A DNA stretch of 64,000 bases, from the NCBI GenBank assembly GCA_963930655.1, contig OZ005601.1, positions 16,670,001-16,734,000 of the forward strand. The letters are read 5' to 3'. The notes under the pieces were generated by a model. It had not been told where the DNA came from. It was given only the letters and a program-made list of their open reading frames with translations, and ran no database searches. Position numbers and translations under genes: made by a program. Shown here piece by piece: positions 11,884 to 22,766 of this stretch (position 1 is its first letter; each line of letters starts with the position of its first letter). This DNA comes from Myrica gale (Eukaryota > Streptophyta > Magnoliopsida > Fagales > Myricaceae).

Positions 11884-12175
11884 CTGCACGCCCTCAACTA
11901 CGGAGCGATCCCCAACGTCAAAGGGGTGCATCACGAACAAAAAAATGATGGACTCGAACATAGTTTTGCACATATTTTGGAACATAAATCCCACGAGCAG
12001 CAGCTGTGATGTGACCACAAAGATTACCTTCGTTGTGGCCAAACCCATTACCAGGAGGGACACCACAGTTACGATTACAGACGATGGCGCTCGCCAACTT
12101 GTGAAGTTGATGGACAGCAGTCTTGGTATCGTTTAGTGAATGGCCTAAAGCTTTACGCTCAATGTAGGCATGGAC
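11884..12175 (-). pseudogene. MSL pseudogene exon 3 (pore-lining helix region)
   Basis: Acceptor GTTAG is at 12180-12176 and donor GTAGAC follows 11884. The exon starts V-H-A-Y-I-E-R-K and includes HSLNDTKTAVHQLHKL, then ATTKVIFVVTSQLLLVGFMF and MHPFDVGDR. This covers the last membrane helices and the start of the MscS-like domain. An extra base near 12079 breaks the frame within the hydrophobic stretch just before SLLVMGLATTK. Confidence 0.9.
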
Positions 12176-12304
12176 CTAACAAAAATTCCAAAAGTTGAAG
12201 GTAAAATCTTTCAGGAGTATATATATCTTCTTTGGAATGAAATGAAATTCATTTTAACTGATGAATTTTTTTTGACAGGAATAGGTTTAGGATGTTGAAT
12301 GTAC

Positions 12305-12428
12305 CACCCAGTTTCTGAAGGAGGACTGGGTAATTCTTCCAGTTTCGATTGCTCCTTAAAAGAGAGGAAATATACTGTGAACCTTCTCACCCTGCAGGAA
12401 CCTTTGTAGATCTTCCTCTTCTATGTAT
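12305..12428 (-). pseudogene. MSL pseudogene exon 2
   Basis: This 124-bp exon lies between acceptor GTAG and donor GTACAT. It reads YIEEEDLQRFLQGEKV and, further on, SFRNWV, as in the MSL cytoplasmic linker. A TAA at 12356-12358 replaces the glutamate codon of the expected LFEGA-type motif. This is a nonsense mutation independent of the transposons. Confidence 0.85.
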
Positions 12429-14477
12429 CTACGTAACAGAAGAGATCAGGAACTGAGAACTGAGATCAATTATAACCATTTGAAAAGGACAACTACTAAA
12501 CAATAGAAATCTTTAAACTGGTAACATTTTCTCAGCTGCCACTGCAAGAATCAGGTTAAATGAGCAACTTTTTTTTCCGAACCAGGTGATGTGTCAAGAC
12601 TATTTTGTTTTGTTTTTTTTTTCTGTCATTTCATAAGCAATGAAAGTCTACATATAATAACAAGCTATCTCATGCATATATTGTAAGAATCTGGTTAAAA
12701 TTAGCAACTTTGTTTGGTCTTAATAACATACTTTAATAGGTGCTTGTATGTGGGAGTACTTCAAAATTAAAAAAAAAAAACTTTGAATTTTACAATTTGT
12801 CTCATTTATCCTTTAGAAAGAAATACTTTCTGGAACAATTCAAGTCAAAATCGGTCAAGAGTGGGGACTACTTTTTCTAATGGTTTTCTTGGTCTTGTTG
12901 TTCTTCTTTTTTGATAAAGAAACTTTGTGTACTTCAACTATATCTGGACACTTTATACATAAAACTATTCTTTTTGTCACATTATACCTATCAATTACTG
13001 ATTTTAGACAGTTTTCATCCTCCGTTTAAATTTTCGGTCAAATGGTATTTTAGGTGCTAAATGAAAATTTTGTCCTCTTTTCAATGACTTTTTGCAATGG
13101 TAAAATCATAATTTCAAACCGAAAGTGATATTTTAGCATGCAAAATGAAAATTTTATCCCCGTAAATTTTTGTTCGAGCCTTATGAGATGGAAATCTCAT
13201 GTACAATGGAAATCTCATGTACGGTTTTGGAACAAAGATTCTTTCATGAATGAAGACAGTAACCAATGTAGGCTCAATCCAAAGAAAATTATGTGGAAAC
13301 TTTATAGAATTATTATGAAACAATGCGGCTAGAAATTGATCCCTATGCTCGAAGTTATTCTCTATAACATATGCCTTATGCACACAAGGAACTGAGATTT
13401 AACATACAAAAAGCTTTTGAATAATAGTTTAGGGCACTAACTAGAATGAAACACATTCTTACCACAAGCTTTAAATTAATAAGATTTTTTATGAGAGTAA
13501 AATTGTATACTCAAAGGCTAAAAAATTAATTTCCGTTTAAACTGACAGAAAAAATTAAATAGAAGGCGAAAAGTGTCTGAAATCGATCAGTACATAGTTG
13601 ATGGGTGCAATATAAAAAAATTTAGTTGTTTTATTGCAAACTATAAAGTGTCAAGACTCAATTGTTAGAGGGTTTGAAGTGTATTTATTTATTTATTTTT
13701 AACTTACAGTAGATCACAGAAAACAATCCAAAAACTCTCATTGCAAACCCTAGAGAATCAAGTATATAAAGTTCTTTTATTCTACCCTCTTCACTAAGGT
13801 TTGATCAGTTTAATTGCAAACAGAATTTCAAGCTGCCTATCAGTATGATCAGTCCTTCCATCAAATAAGTGGATACCTTTTCAGAAAGCTCGAAAAAACA
13901 CTTTCCATTGTCTTGAGGGGGATCATTCTTTCGGTGAACTCCTAAAGCAAGTAATTGAGGGCCGCACGGGATGATCATCTCCTCACTCTTTTTGCCATGC
14001 ATATTGGACAGGGAAAAGAAAGTTGAGGATAACATGTGGCCCTACAATGAACTACGTGCTAAGGTGGCCTGGCGTTGGAGTGGACTATTTATGTGGGGTT
14101 AGATTTGAATCTTGGCCTACCTTTGTTTGTTCATTGTCCTAATTGCAAACGTTGCCTACTTTATGCCAGTCTTCTATCGTTGTTCGTGGTGGGTCCATGC
14201 AATGACACAGGTGTCTCTACGAGAAATCAGTATTTTTCTCAAACTTGTAACAGAAGAATCACGTGTCATTTTTGGTGTTGTGATTCAAGAAGTCATGATT
14301 CAAGATCTGGGTGACCACTCGTGAGAAAACCAAAAGCCAGGGACCAGCCTAGCTAGCTAGGTGATAACCCCGTGCGCATGATGCCCGAGGCTTGATGAAC
14401 CTGCTAGCAACATAGAACAAAGAGGGCCAACATTTTCTTTAATCCAAAAGATCATCAGAAAAGGTCGAAAAACTCAC
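12429..14477 (-). other. MSL intron 1 with an inverted-repeat element (about 12925-13680)
   Basis: This is an intron of about 2.05 kb, long for this family. About 110 bp near 12930-13045 ('ggacactttata ... attttagacagttttc') is repeated in inverted orientation, imperfectly, at about 13540-13670. This suggests a non-autonomous inverted-repeat DNA element of about 750 bp. No transposase reading frame is visible and no target duplication could be fixed. The rest of the intron shows nothing else. Confidence 0.6.
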
Positions 14478-14792
14478 TTGGCACCGGGCTTTGAGACATT
14501 TTTGAATACCCTTTGAGCACAGTTCCTCGCCTCCCATTCACTCGTAATCTCAGATTTGGCCTTCCCAAAATCATCGACCGTTCTCGAAATGGTGGACAAG
14601 CCCGAGGACTTCACGTTGCTGACCGGCCTCTTCACGCTAAACGCCGTGGGCCTACCTTCCAAACTCAGCTTTCTAAGCCTTTCCATGTCGATCTTCCTCG
14701 ACCTGTACCTCTTCGATCTCGACAAAGGATACGAGCTATTTCTCAGCCTAGCAGGTAGAGTCTTAGACGCCTGTACGCGGCGACGTGGGGCC
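14478..14792 (-). pseudogene. MSL pseudogene exon 1, distal part
   Basis: On the minus strand it continues the exon interrupted at 21861. It contains MERLRKLSLEGRPTAFSVKR and ends VFKNVSKPGAK, where donor GTGAGT (14477-14472) splits the lysine codon. The 5 bp next to Copia-2 (GGGCC, 14788-14792) equal 21861-21865. This piece belongs to the cytoplasmic loop between the MSL transmembrane helices. Confidence 0.88.
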
Positions 14793-15359
14793 TGTTAGAA
14801 TTATGTGCCCTCGATAACCAAATTGATTAATTCGGTCCTAATATCTCATATGGAATATAGTATGGTGGAAGGAATTAATTGTATGTAAAAGGGGCATATT
14901 TGCAATAATCTTAAATTCCAGGGGTCAATTACAATATGTTGATGGACTTGATTGTAATTAGTAGAAGCCCTAATTGTATTAGAAGAAGAGTTCTTCAGTG
15001 TTATCCTACGGCTGGAATTTGAGATCCCTAAGGATCCTATGTCTCATGCTCTTTCTAGGATTTTTCCAAGGCCTATAAATATAATTGTTATATTCAAGGG
15101 GTTGGCCATCAGAACCTATTAGGAAAATCCCAATAACGAAAGAGTGACATAAATCCCTTAGGAGGCAACACATCTGAGTTGCTGTTCTGAATTGCTGGAG
15201 CTTTGGATTGGATCGTAAAGCTGCTTAAGGTTTGTAGATTCATAAATTCCCGTGTCAGGTATGAAATCGAATCCGAAATTGTAATCATAAATCCTGGATG
15301 ATGTTTTGTTGAAAACATATTGTTTGTTTATAGTTTAATTCCGCATATATAAACTATCA
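14793..15359 (+). repeat. Copia-2 5' LTR with TATA box
   Basis: This is a 567-bp LTR. TATAAATA at 15074-15081 is the likely core promoter. The last bases AAACTATCA are followed by one base and then the primer site. Confidence 0.95.
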
Positions 15360-15360
15360 G

Positions 15361-15372
15361 TGGTATCGGAGC
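15361..15372 (+). promoter_or_regulatory. Primer-binding site (initiator tRNA-Met type)
   Basis: TGGTATCGGAGC lies one base after the 5' LTR. It is complementary to the 3' end of plant initiator tRNA-Met apart from one position compared with the usual TGGTATCAGAGC. Confidence 0.85.
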
Positions 15373-16899
15373 ATTAGGTTGACATGATTGCAATTGTTGG
15401 ATTATATGAACTTTGCTAAATTTTGATTGAGAATCAAAACCCTATAATTTTTTGTTACTATTCAAGTGAATAGTACATAATTTTATGTTTGATCGTATGA
15501 GACGTATCCACATGTATTTATTTGTATTTGAATTTATTTATTCAAATAAGTGTTTGTGTTCAACTGTTCATGAGAATAAAAAAAAAAAATTCTCCGAAAG
15601 GGTGGCCGGCGGCCATAATGATGGCAGCTGCCGCCCCACTGGCCGGAGATGCGTCCGGTAGGACCGGAGTCGCTTTTGACCGGAGACGGAAGAGATCCGG
15701 CATCCATGGAGCCGCGGACAGATCCTCACACAACCGTGTGAGACACGGGTGTGAGGATCGGTGGCCACCAGTGCGCCGGACGGCAGCACAGTGGCCGCCG
15801 ACGGCCTGGGCGTCCAACGTCCGGCCAGATCCATGGCCGGACGTGGGGTGCCGGACGCCGCTGCCTGCTGTCCTCCCTCCCGAAGGCCACGAGCGGCGCC
15901 CAGGGATGAGATCCCCGGGTCGCCCGCTTGGGCCAAACGGGTAGGGCATTGTTTGCCCTACCCGGTTCAGTAGCCCAGCCCAAAAGTTGGGCTGGGTCGA
16001 ATTTATATAAAAAAAAAAAAAAAAAGGTAAAAGTGTGCTGCACCGCACGGGCTGGGCCTTCATGGGCCAGCCCATGCGGGGCTAGGGCCACGGGTTGGAC
16101 CCGGGCCCGTAGCCCAGCCCAGGTCCGGGTTAGACCCGGACCATGATAGGATCTGGTCCGGGTATGACCCGGACCGTTACCCATTACCGGCCGGGTTAGA
16201 CCCGAACCGGTGGTCCACGGGTCAAATGGGTTTGACCCGTTGACCGTTGACCCGGATTGACCGAAATTAAAAAGAAAAAAAAAATTGGAAATTTGTTTTT
16301 CAAATTTTTGGTGCTAAATAGGATTAATTATAGTAATTTTTCCTATGGTCTCTATTATCAATAAATAGGAGTTTTACTTGATTAAAATTGGTTGAAGCCA
16401 AAATGGATAAAACCGATTTTAATTTTGTAAAATTTTCTTGTTTATCTCTTGGGAAGATAAGTGTCTACATCTTAGTGGGAATGTCTTCTAAAATAGTGAC
16501 ATAACTCACAAGTATTTAGAACACACTTAGATAATGGAATGCACAAACCAAATAAACGCTAGTGCTAAAATAGTACAAGACGTGTTTATTTAGGTAGACC
16601 AAAAGTAAATCGAGAATCACAAATATTTTTAAAATATTTTGCATATGATGTAAATTTTGATGAATAGTAGCTATTCGCCTTTACAAGATGTGGACAATGA
16701 GTACCAAAATGGATTTGTTGTTGCATGTAAGGTAGAGGTTCTCGATACCCGTTTAGAATATTATAAATATAAATGTTATATTTTCATTATTGTGATATAT
16801 GTGATATATCTGTTTATTGTTCGGATGGGTGGTACCATTAGTTATTCAAAAACCTGAATCTAATGGAATTATATATGTGAATGATTTTGCAGATTCAAA
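15373..16899 (+). other. Copia-2 5' leader with GC-rich block 15590-16260
   Basis: This 1.5-kb untranslated leader lies before gag. Positions 15590-16260 are GC-rich, with many CCGGGT, GACCCGG and GGCCGG units in both orientations, predicting strong RNA structure. A poly-A run lies at 16010-16025. The overlapping ORFs on both strands are not conserved as proteins between the two copies as far as can be seen. No gene is called. Confidence 0.75.
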
Positions 16900-18375
16900 A
16901 TGACTTTTAATCCTTTGGCTAGGATTCTGGATGACAATCGGTTGACAGGACCGAATTATGTTGATTGGAAGAGAAATCTTATGATTGTTCTCTCAGCCGA
17001 TAAGATCGGTTATGTTCTAACCTCTAAGACACCTGAGCTTGCCCTGGACAATGCCACTGAGGAAGAAAAGAAAGTCTTTAACAAGTGGCATGATGATGAT
17101 AATATGGCAAAGTGTTATATTATGGCTTCAATCTCAAATGTTTTGCAGAAAGATTGTGAGGGCATAGCTACTGCTGCAGGCACTATGTTGCATCTCCAAG
17201 AAATGTTCGGAGAGCAGAGCAGATCTGCTAGGCAGACTGCTATGAAGAATCTGATGTCCACCAAAATGGTGGAAGGGAGCCCAGTTCGGGATCATGTCTT
17301 GAAGATGATTTCTTTCATCAACGAACTGGATTTTTTGGGAGCTGAGATGGATAGTGACACAAAAGTTGATGCCATACTTTCATCTCTACCAGATTCTTTC
17401 AATCAGTTTGTCCTTAATTACAATATGAACAAGATGAGTGTGACATTGTCAGAGCTGCTCAATATGTTGCAGTCAGCTCAAGATCTCATCAAGAAGGACA
17501 AACTTACTGTGATGGTCACAGAGAAATCTAATGCCTCTATGAATCTGAAACCCAAGTTTAAGAAATTCAAGAAAAATAATAAGGGGTTTCAGGCAGCAAA
17601 GAATGTTCAAGGTGGACAAGGAAACAAAGGAGGTGACAAGAACAAAGGCAAAGGAAATTGTTTCCATTGCGGCAAGCCCGGTCACTGGAAGAGAAATTGC
17701 CGAGTTTACTTAGCTTCTCTTAAAAAGGGAAAACCTTCTGAAGGTGTGTCTAATATGCTTGTAATTGAATTGAATTTAATGGATGGTCCATTTAATTCAT
17801 GGTGTGTGGATTCTGGTTCTACATCTCACATCTGCAATATGTTGCAGGGGTTTAAGGAGACCAGAAAGCTCCATGAAGGGGAGCTGATCCTTAAGATGGG
17901 GACGGGTGCAACTGTTGCAGCGACTGCCATCGGAGTGTTTAGTTTAGAATTATCGAATAATAGAATTTTGATTCTAGAAGATTGTCTTTATGTTCCAGAA
18001 GTGCGTAGAAATTTGATTTCTGTTTCGAAACTTATTTTATCTGGATATTCGTTTCTTTTCAATTCAAAACTTATCATAAAGTTTCAAAATAAATTTGTTG
18101 CTTCTGGAATTATTTGTGATGGTCTTTATCTTTTAAATGTTGATAATTCTTTGAATAATGTTGAGAATGATGATTCCAGTGTGTTATCCCTTAAAAGGAA
18201 GAGGGATGTTAATCCAACCTACTTGTGGCATCTAAGACTTGGTCATGCCAATATTGATAGGATCAATAGATTGGTAAGGGATGGGCCATTGCAATTTATA
18301 AAAATTGAGCCCTATCCAATCTGTGAGCCCTGCTTGCAAGGAAAGATGACCAAAAGTCTTTTTACAGGAAAATGA
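16900..18375 (+). pseudogene. Copia-2 gag-protease-integrase N-terminus, ended by TGA
   Basis: A frame of 491 codons. Residues 1-230 are the capsid-like Copia gag, starting M-T-F-N-P-L-A-R-I-L. The zinc knuckle CFHCGKPGHWKRNC lies at about 255-268. Protease has CVDSGSTSHICN at about 300. Integrase zinc-binding starts with WHLRLGHANIDRINR at about 443 and CEPCLQGK near the end. The frame ends at TGA 18373-18375, where Copia-1 has GGA (glycine), so one base change created the stop. Reading resumes in the same frame at 18376. Gag and protease could still be made; integrase would be lost without readthrough. Confidence 0.92.
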
Positions 18376-20511
18376 ATAAGAGCCACAGAAGTATTAGGAT
18401 TAATACATACTGATGTTTGTGGTCCCTTCAACCACATGGCAAGAGGAGGTTTCTCTTATTTCATTACTTTCATTGATGATTATTCCAGGTATGGTTATCT
18501 ATACCTGATGAAGCATAAATCGGAATCTTTTGAAAAGTTCAAGGAATTCCACAATGAAGTTGAGAAACAGATTGGAAAGTCCATTAAAATGATTCGCTCC
18601 GATCGGGGAGGCGAATACCTCTTGGATGATTTTAAAGATTATCTTAAAGATAATGGAATCATATCTCAACTCACACCACCAGGCACACCACAACATAATG
18701 GTGTTGCAGAGAGAAGGAATAGAACCCTATTGGATATGGTTCGTTCCATGATGAGCATATCTGAGTTGCCCATATCATTTTGGGGACATGCTTTGGAGAC
18801 CGCTGTTTACTTGTTAAACAGGATCCCTACAAAATCAGTTCCTAATACCCTATATGAGTTATGGACTGGCAAGAAGCCAAGTCTTAGTCATTTTAAGATA
18901 TGGGGTTGTCCAGCTCATGTTAAAAGGTTTAATGTGGATAAACTGGGATCAAGGACTGATAGATGCCTATTTGTAGGCTATCCCAAAATGACTACTGGTT
19001 TCTATTTTTATAATCCTAATGAAAACAAAGTGTTTGTTAGCAGAAATGCTACTTTTCTTGAAGAGGATTATAGTTTGAATGAAACCGAGAGTAGAGTTGC
19101 TCTTGATGAGCAAAGAGATAGTACAGTGACTGTGCAGAACGAGAACAATGAGGATCAAATGGTTGCTCCCATTGATCAAAGTGAACCTGTTGAGACACAG
19201 GAGCCTCGTCGTAGTAAAAGGATTATAAGACATCCAGTAAAATTCAATTTGTTAAATGAGATTTACCAAATGGAATCTGAGGGACTGGAGATTGATCCTT
19301 GTGGTTATACAGAGGCTGTTAATGACAAAGATGCTAAGCATTGGCATGTGGCCATGGAATCAGAGATGGACTCCATGTTTTCCAACAAGGTATGGACCTT
19401 GGTAGACAAACCAGAAGGCATTAAGCCTATAGGTTGCAAATGGGTCTACAAAAGGAAACTTGGACCAACAGGAAAGGTAGAGACCTTTAAAGCTAGGCTG
19501 GTGGCAAAAGGGTATACTCAAAAGGCTGGTATTGATTACGAGGAAACCTTTTCACCTGTAGCCATGCTAAAGTCCATAAGGATTCTATTAGCGATTGCGG
19601 CATACTATGATTATGAGATATGGCAGATGGATGTGAAAACCGCATTTTTGAATGGGTATATCCATGAAGAAATTTATATGGACCAGCCAGAAGGTTTCAT
19701 ATCTCGGGAAAATGAATCGAAAGTATGCAAATTGGAGAAATCCATTTATGGCCTAAAACAAGCATCACGTTGTTGGAACATCCGTTTTGACGAGTCAATC
19801 AAAATGTTTGGTTTCTCACAAAACATGGATGAACCTTGTGTCTACAAGAAGGTTAGTGGGAGTGCTATTACTTTTTTGGTTCTTTATGTAGATGACATAC
19901 TACTCATTGGGAATGATGTAGGGGCTTTGTCATCTGTGAAAATGTGGTTGTCTAACCAATTTTCAATGAAGGACCTTGGGGAAGCATCCTACATACTCGG
20001 GATCAAAGTGTTTAGAGACCGAAAGAAAAGATTATTGGGTCTTTCACAGGTCAATTATATTGACAGGATATTGGCTAGATTTAGCATGGTAAATTCCAAG
20101 AAAGGGTTTCTACCCTTTAGACATGGAATTCATCTCTCTAAGCAAATGTGTCCAAAAACACCTGAAGAAAGAGAGAAGATGAGTAACTGCCATTATGCTT
20201 CGGCTGTAGGGAGTCTCATGTATGCTATGCTTTGCACTAGGCCTGATATCAGTCACGCAGTTAGCGTTGTGAGTAGATATCAATCCAATCCAGGTCCAGA
20301 ATATTGGTCTGCAGTGAAACATATCCTCAGGTATTTAAGAAATATAAAACACTATTTCGTAGTGTATGACAATGAGGATTTGTCTGTCCAGATATATACA
20401 GATTCGAATTTCAATCAGACATTGATGATAGAAGATCTACATCCGAATTTGTGTTTACAAAGCCTTTATCTCAGAAAGTGTTTGAGAAACATATTAAGAA
20501 TATGTGTTTGA
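18376..20511 (+). pseudogene. Copia-2 integrase core, RT and truncated RNase H
   Basis: In frame with the preceding gag-pol after the TGA. Integrase core residues are visible: Asp in HTDVCGPF, Asp in RSDRGGEY, and Glu in [14 protein letters not shown] motifs are [20 protein letters not shown] and [11 protein letters not shown]. RNase H starts (YTDSNF) but a base is missing near 20412. About 335 bp are then deleted at about 20453-20456, where Copia-1 retains the segment with TTEAEY and DNNGAI. The frame ends aberrantly at 20511. RNase H is absent, so this copy cannot complete cDNA synthesis by itself. Confidence 0.92.
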
Positions 20512-21293
20512 GATATATGTATGATTGAGCTTGACGTTTTCTTTATTATTTGATAATAAAAGTTTATTTGTTTCTCACATATATTATTGTTGTTATGGTT
20601 TTATACGTAACATGAGATGTTATGTATGTAAATTTGTTCAGGTAACATTGTAGAAAAATCATGCTAGAGATTAATGAATCAAAAGCAGGGAATAATGATT
20701 TTTCAGTTCCTTGTAAGCCTGAAAGTGTTCTAGACTTTTGTAACATAAAGTCTACACTTGTTGTGCGGAGAATGATTGATTCCATCATTGAGGTATGACC
20801 TTAAGCAAACGAGTGAGTGTCATGTAACAAGTACATACACTGAGCAGGATCCGATTAAGAACACCTTTTGGAAATGATCACTGTCAGGTTAAAGGTTGTT
20901 CTATCACAATTCGGTATTGTCCTTAGACCTGAGAGGTTTGTATTTATTCATGAATTGTGTACACAACTTTGATATTGTCAACCGGTGATGTTCATTCAGA
21001 ACTATATCTGGACATGTTGGGTTGTGTGCGTGATGATTGAGTGGTATGAATGCTCAACAAGGAATCCACCAGTCTTTTGGAAAGACAGTATATTCAGTTA
21101 GTGTTCATGAAAGAGTTGGACCAAGAAGAATCCGGCCGGAGTGTTTTACAAAACTATTTTATGAATACATAAAAGTATATGATATATATTTCAAAATTGT
21201 TTTGTGGTCCAACTGAATTATGAACTAAGAAATCAAGTTTACATGAGATAGGGACATGACGGTGATATTTGGTTCTGAGGGCAAGTGGGAGAT
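20512..21293 (+). other. Copia-2 3' untranslated region and polypurine tract
   Basis: A non-coding stretch homologous to 1348-2119. It ends in the purine tract GAGGGCAAGTGGGAGAT immediately before the 3' LTR at 21294, the primer for plus-strand DNA synthesis in this element class. Confidence 0.85.
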
Positions 21294-21860
21294 TGTTAGA
21301 ATTATGTGCCCTCGATAACCAAATTGATTAATTCGGTCCTAATATCTCATATGGAATATAGTATGGTGGAAGGAATTAATTGTATGTAAAAGGGGCATAT
21401 TTGCAATAATCTTAAATTCCAGGGGTCAATTACAATATGTTGATGGACTTGATTGTAATTAGTAGAAGCCCTAATTGTATTAGAAGAAGAGTTCTTCAGT
21501 GTTATCCTACGGCTGGAATTTGAGATCCCTAAGGATCCTATGTCTCATGCTCTTTCTAGGATTTTTCCAAGGCCTATAAATATAATTGTTATATTCAAGG
21601 GGTTGGCCATCAGAACCTATTAGGAAAATCCCAATAACGAAAGAGTGACATAAATCCCTTAGGAGGCAACACATCTGAGTTGCTGTTCTGAATTGCTGGA
21701 GCTTTGGATTGGATCGTAAAGCGGCTTAAGGTTTGTAGATTCATAAATTCCCGTGTCAGGTATGAAATCGAATCCGAAATTGTAATCATAAATCCTGGAT
21801 GATGTTTTGTTGAAAACATGTTGTTTGTTTATAGTTTAATTCCGCATATATAAACTATCA
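21294..21860 (+). repeat. Copia-2 3' LTR
   Basis: A 567-bp copy of 14793-15359 with two substitutions. It is followed directly by the target duplication GGGCC. The minus-strand ORF that enters this LTR from MSL exon 1 ends in a chance stop. Confidence 0.97.
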
Positions 21861-22766
21861 GGGCCTTCCTCTCGTCCTCGTCCAGTGGCGGTCCAGAAAG
21901 CGTTTCCAATATGTAGTGGTGAAAAACACTCAATTTCATACGATTAAAGAACGTAGCAACATGAAAGGATGAGGCCAGGACCTTTACGAATAAAATCTTT
22001 AACAACCATATGGTTGCAGCAATAAGCACCGCGACTAGAGTCCGGAACACTTTCTTGAGAAACTTGTGTTTGTGAACATTAGGGAGCATAATTATCCATG
22101 CCAATAAGACTAGGGCTAGCCAAACACAGTTTTGGAAGATCTTGCGCAAACCATATACAAAGTACGGGACCTTTTGTCTGAGCATGAAATTGCGCTCAAT
22201 GAAGAATACGAGAAAGCCTACCAACCATCCAGACACAAGGCAGCCGCAGAAGATCACCATGACCATCAGGCGCCATTTCCATATCTCCAAACTCCATATC
22301 TCCTCATCTTGGAGGGATTTTAAGGAGAGAAAGCATATCAAGCAAGTCATTATAATGAGGAACAATATCCATTCAATCAAGGCCCTCTTGTTGATCTTTC
22401 TCTTGCTCTTCTTTATGTACTTGCCTTGCGCTTCATCGTCTCTGTTTTCTTCTTCGTTTGCATACCATTCTTCATCGTCGTCTTCGTCTATGGACTAAGT
22501 GTTTTCGTGGGGTTTAACCGTTTAAGGGTTCTAGTTCTTCAGATTCATGGATGGTTCGCGGTGGGAGGGGATAGTTGATTTCCTCGAACCGGGACCTGGA
22601 TCTCGAAAAGTTCAAGCGTCTAAGGGTTTTGGTTCTTGCTGGGCATTGGGAGATTGGATTATTGCAGTCCACCTGGGGACTGTTTAAGCTTGGAATTTGG
22701 CTGATCAATGTCTAGGATCACGTGATCAGCGTTGCTTTTTTGGTAGTCTAGTTTCTGGACCTCCAT
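21861..22766 (-). pseudogene. MSL pseudogene exon 1, proximal part with start codon
   Basis: The likely ATG is at 22764-22766: M-E-V-Q-K-L-D-Y-Q-K, then SNADHVILDIDQPN. The chain then needs a frame change to reach LRRLNFSRSRSRFEEINYP, and another to reach the membrane part. A TAA (22516-22518) and a TAG (22495-22497) lie in these frames. From about 22480 downward the frame is open and carries several hydrophobic helices: WILFLIIMTCLICFLSL, LMVMVIFCGCLVSGWLVGFL, CVWLALVLLAWIIMLP, TLVAVLIAATIWLLKILFV. It ends with YILETLSGPPLDEDERKA at the Copia-2 insertion. This is the usual plant MSL N-terminal membrane topology. Confidence 0.88.

Larger units (their letters stand above)
14793..21860 (+). mobile_element. 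Copia-2: young, coding-defective Ty1/Copia retrotransposon
   Basis: A 7068-bp element with two 567-bp LTRs (14793-15359, 21294-21860), TG...CA ends and a perfect duplication GGGCC (14788-14792, 21861-21865). The LTRs differ at only two positions (an A/G and a T/G). It has a tRNA-Met-type primer site, a GC-rich leader, a gag-pol reading frame and a polypurine tract. Pol carries a TGA in the integrase zinc-binding region, a 1-bp loss and a deletion of about 335 bp in RNase H. It lies in MSL exon 1, antisense to the gene and to Copia-1, which is the same family. Confidence 0.97.
593..22766 (-). pseudogene. MscS-like mechanosensitive ion channel (MSL10 group), disrupted pseudogene
   Basis: The family forms plasma-membrane channels opened by membrane tension. 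Five exons can be assembled on the minus strand: 22766-21861 plus 14792-14478 (exon 1, split by Copia-2), 12428-12305, 12175-11884, 11780-11578, and 11351-11269 plus 783-593 (exon 5, split by Copia-1). Together they give about 2.1 kb, or about 700 codons, close to the usual family length. Diagnostic stretches are LETLSGPPL (end of exon 1a), MHPFDVGDR (exon 3) and VEEMNILTTVFLRYDNEKIY (exon 4). Introns have GT/AG borders and phases that fit across junctions. Besides the two transposons I see two frameshifts and stops in the N-terminal part, a TAA in exon 2, a 1-bp insertion in exon 3 and a 2-bp loss in exon 5. The family is clear from conserved motifs; which paralogue it is cannot be decided. 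Confidence 0.9.

Noticed and set aside
15522..16184. ORFs of 120-171 codons on both strands
   Set aside because: Same GC-rich leader in Copia-2; stop codons are rare there by composition alone.
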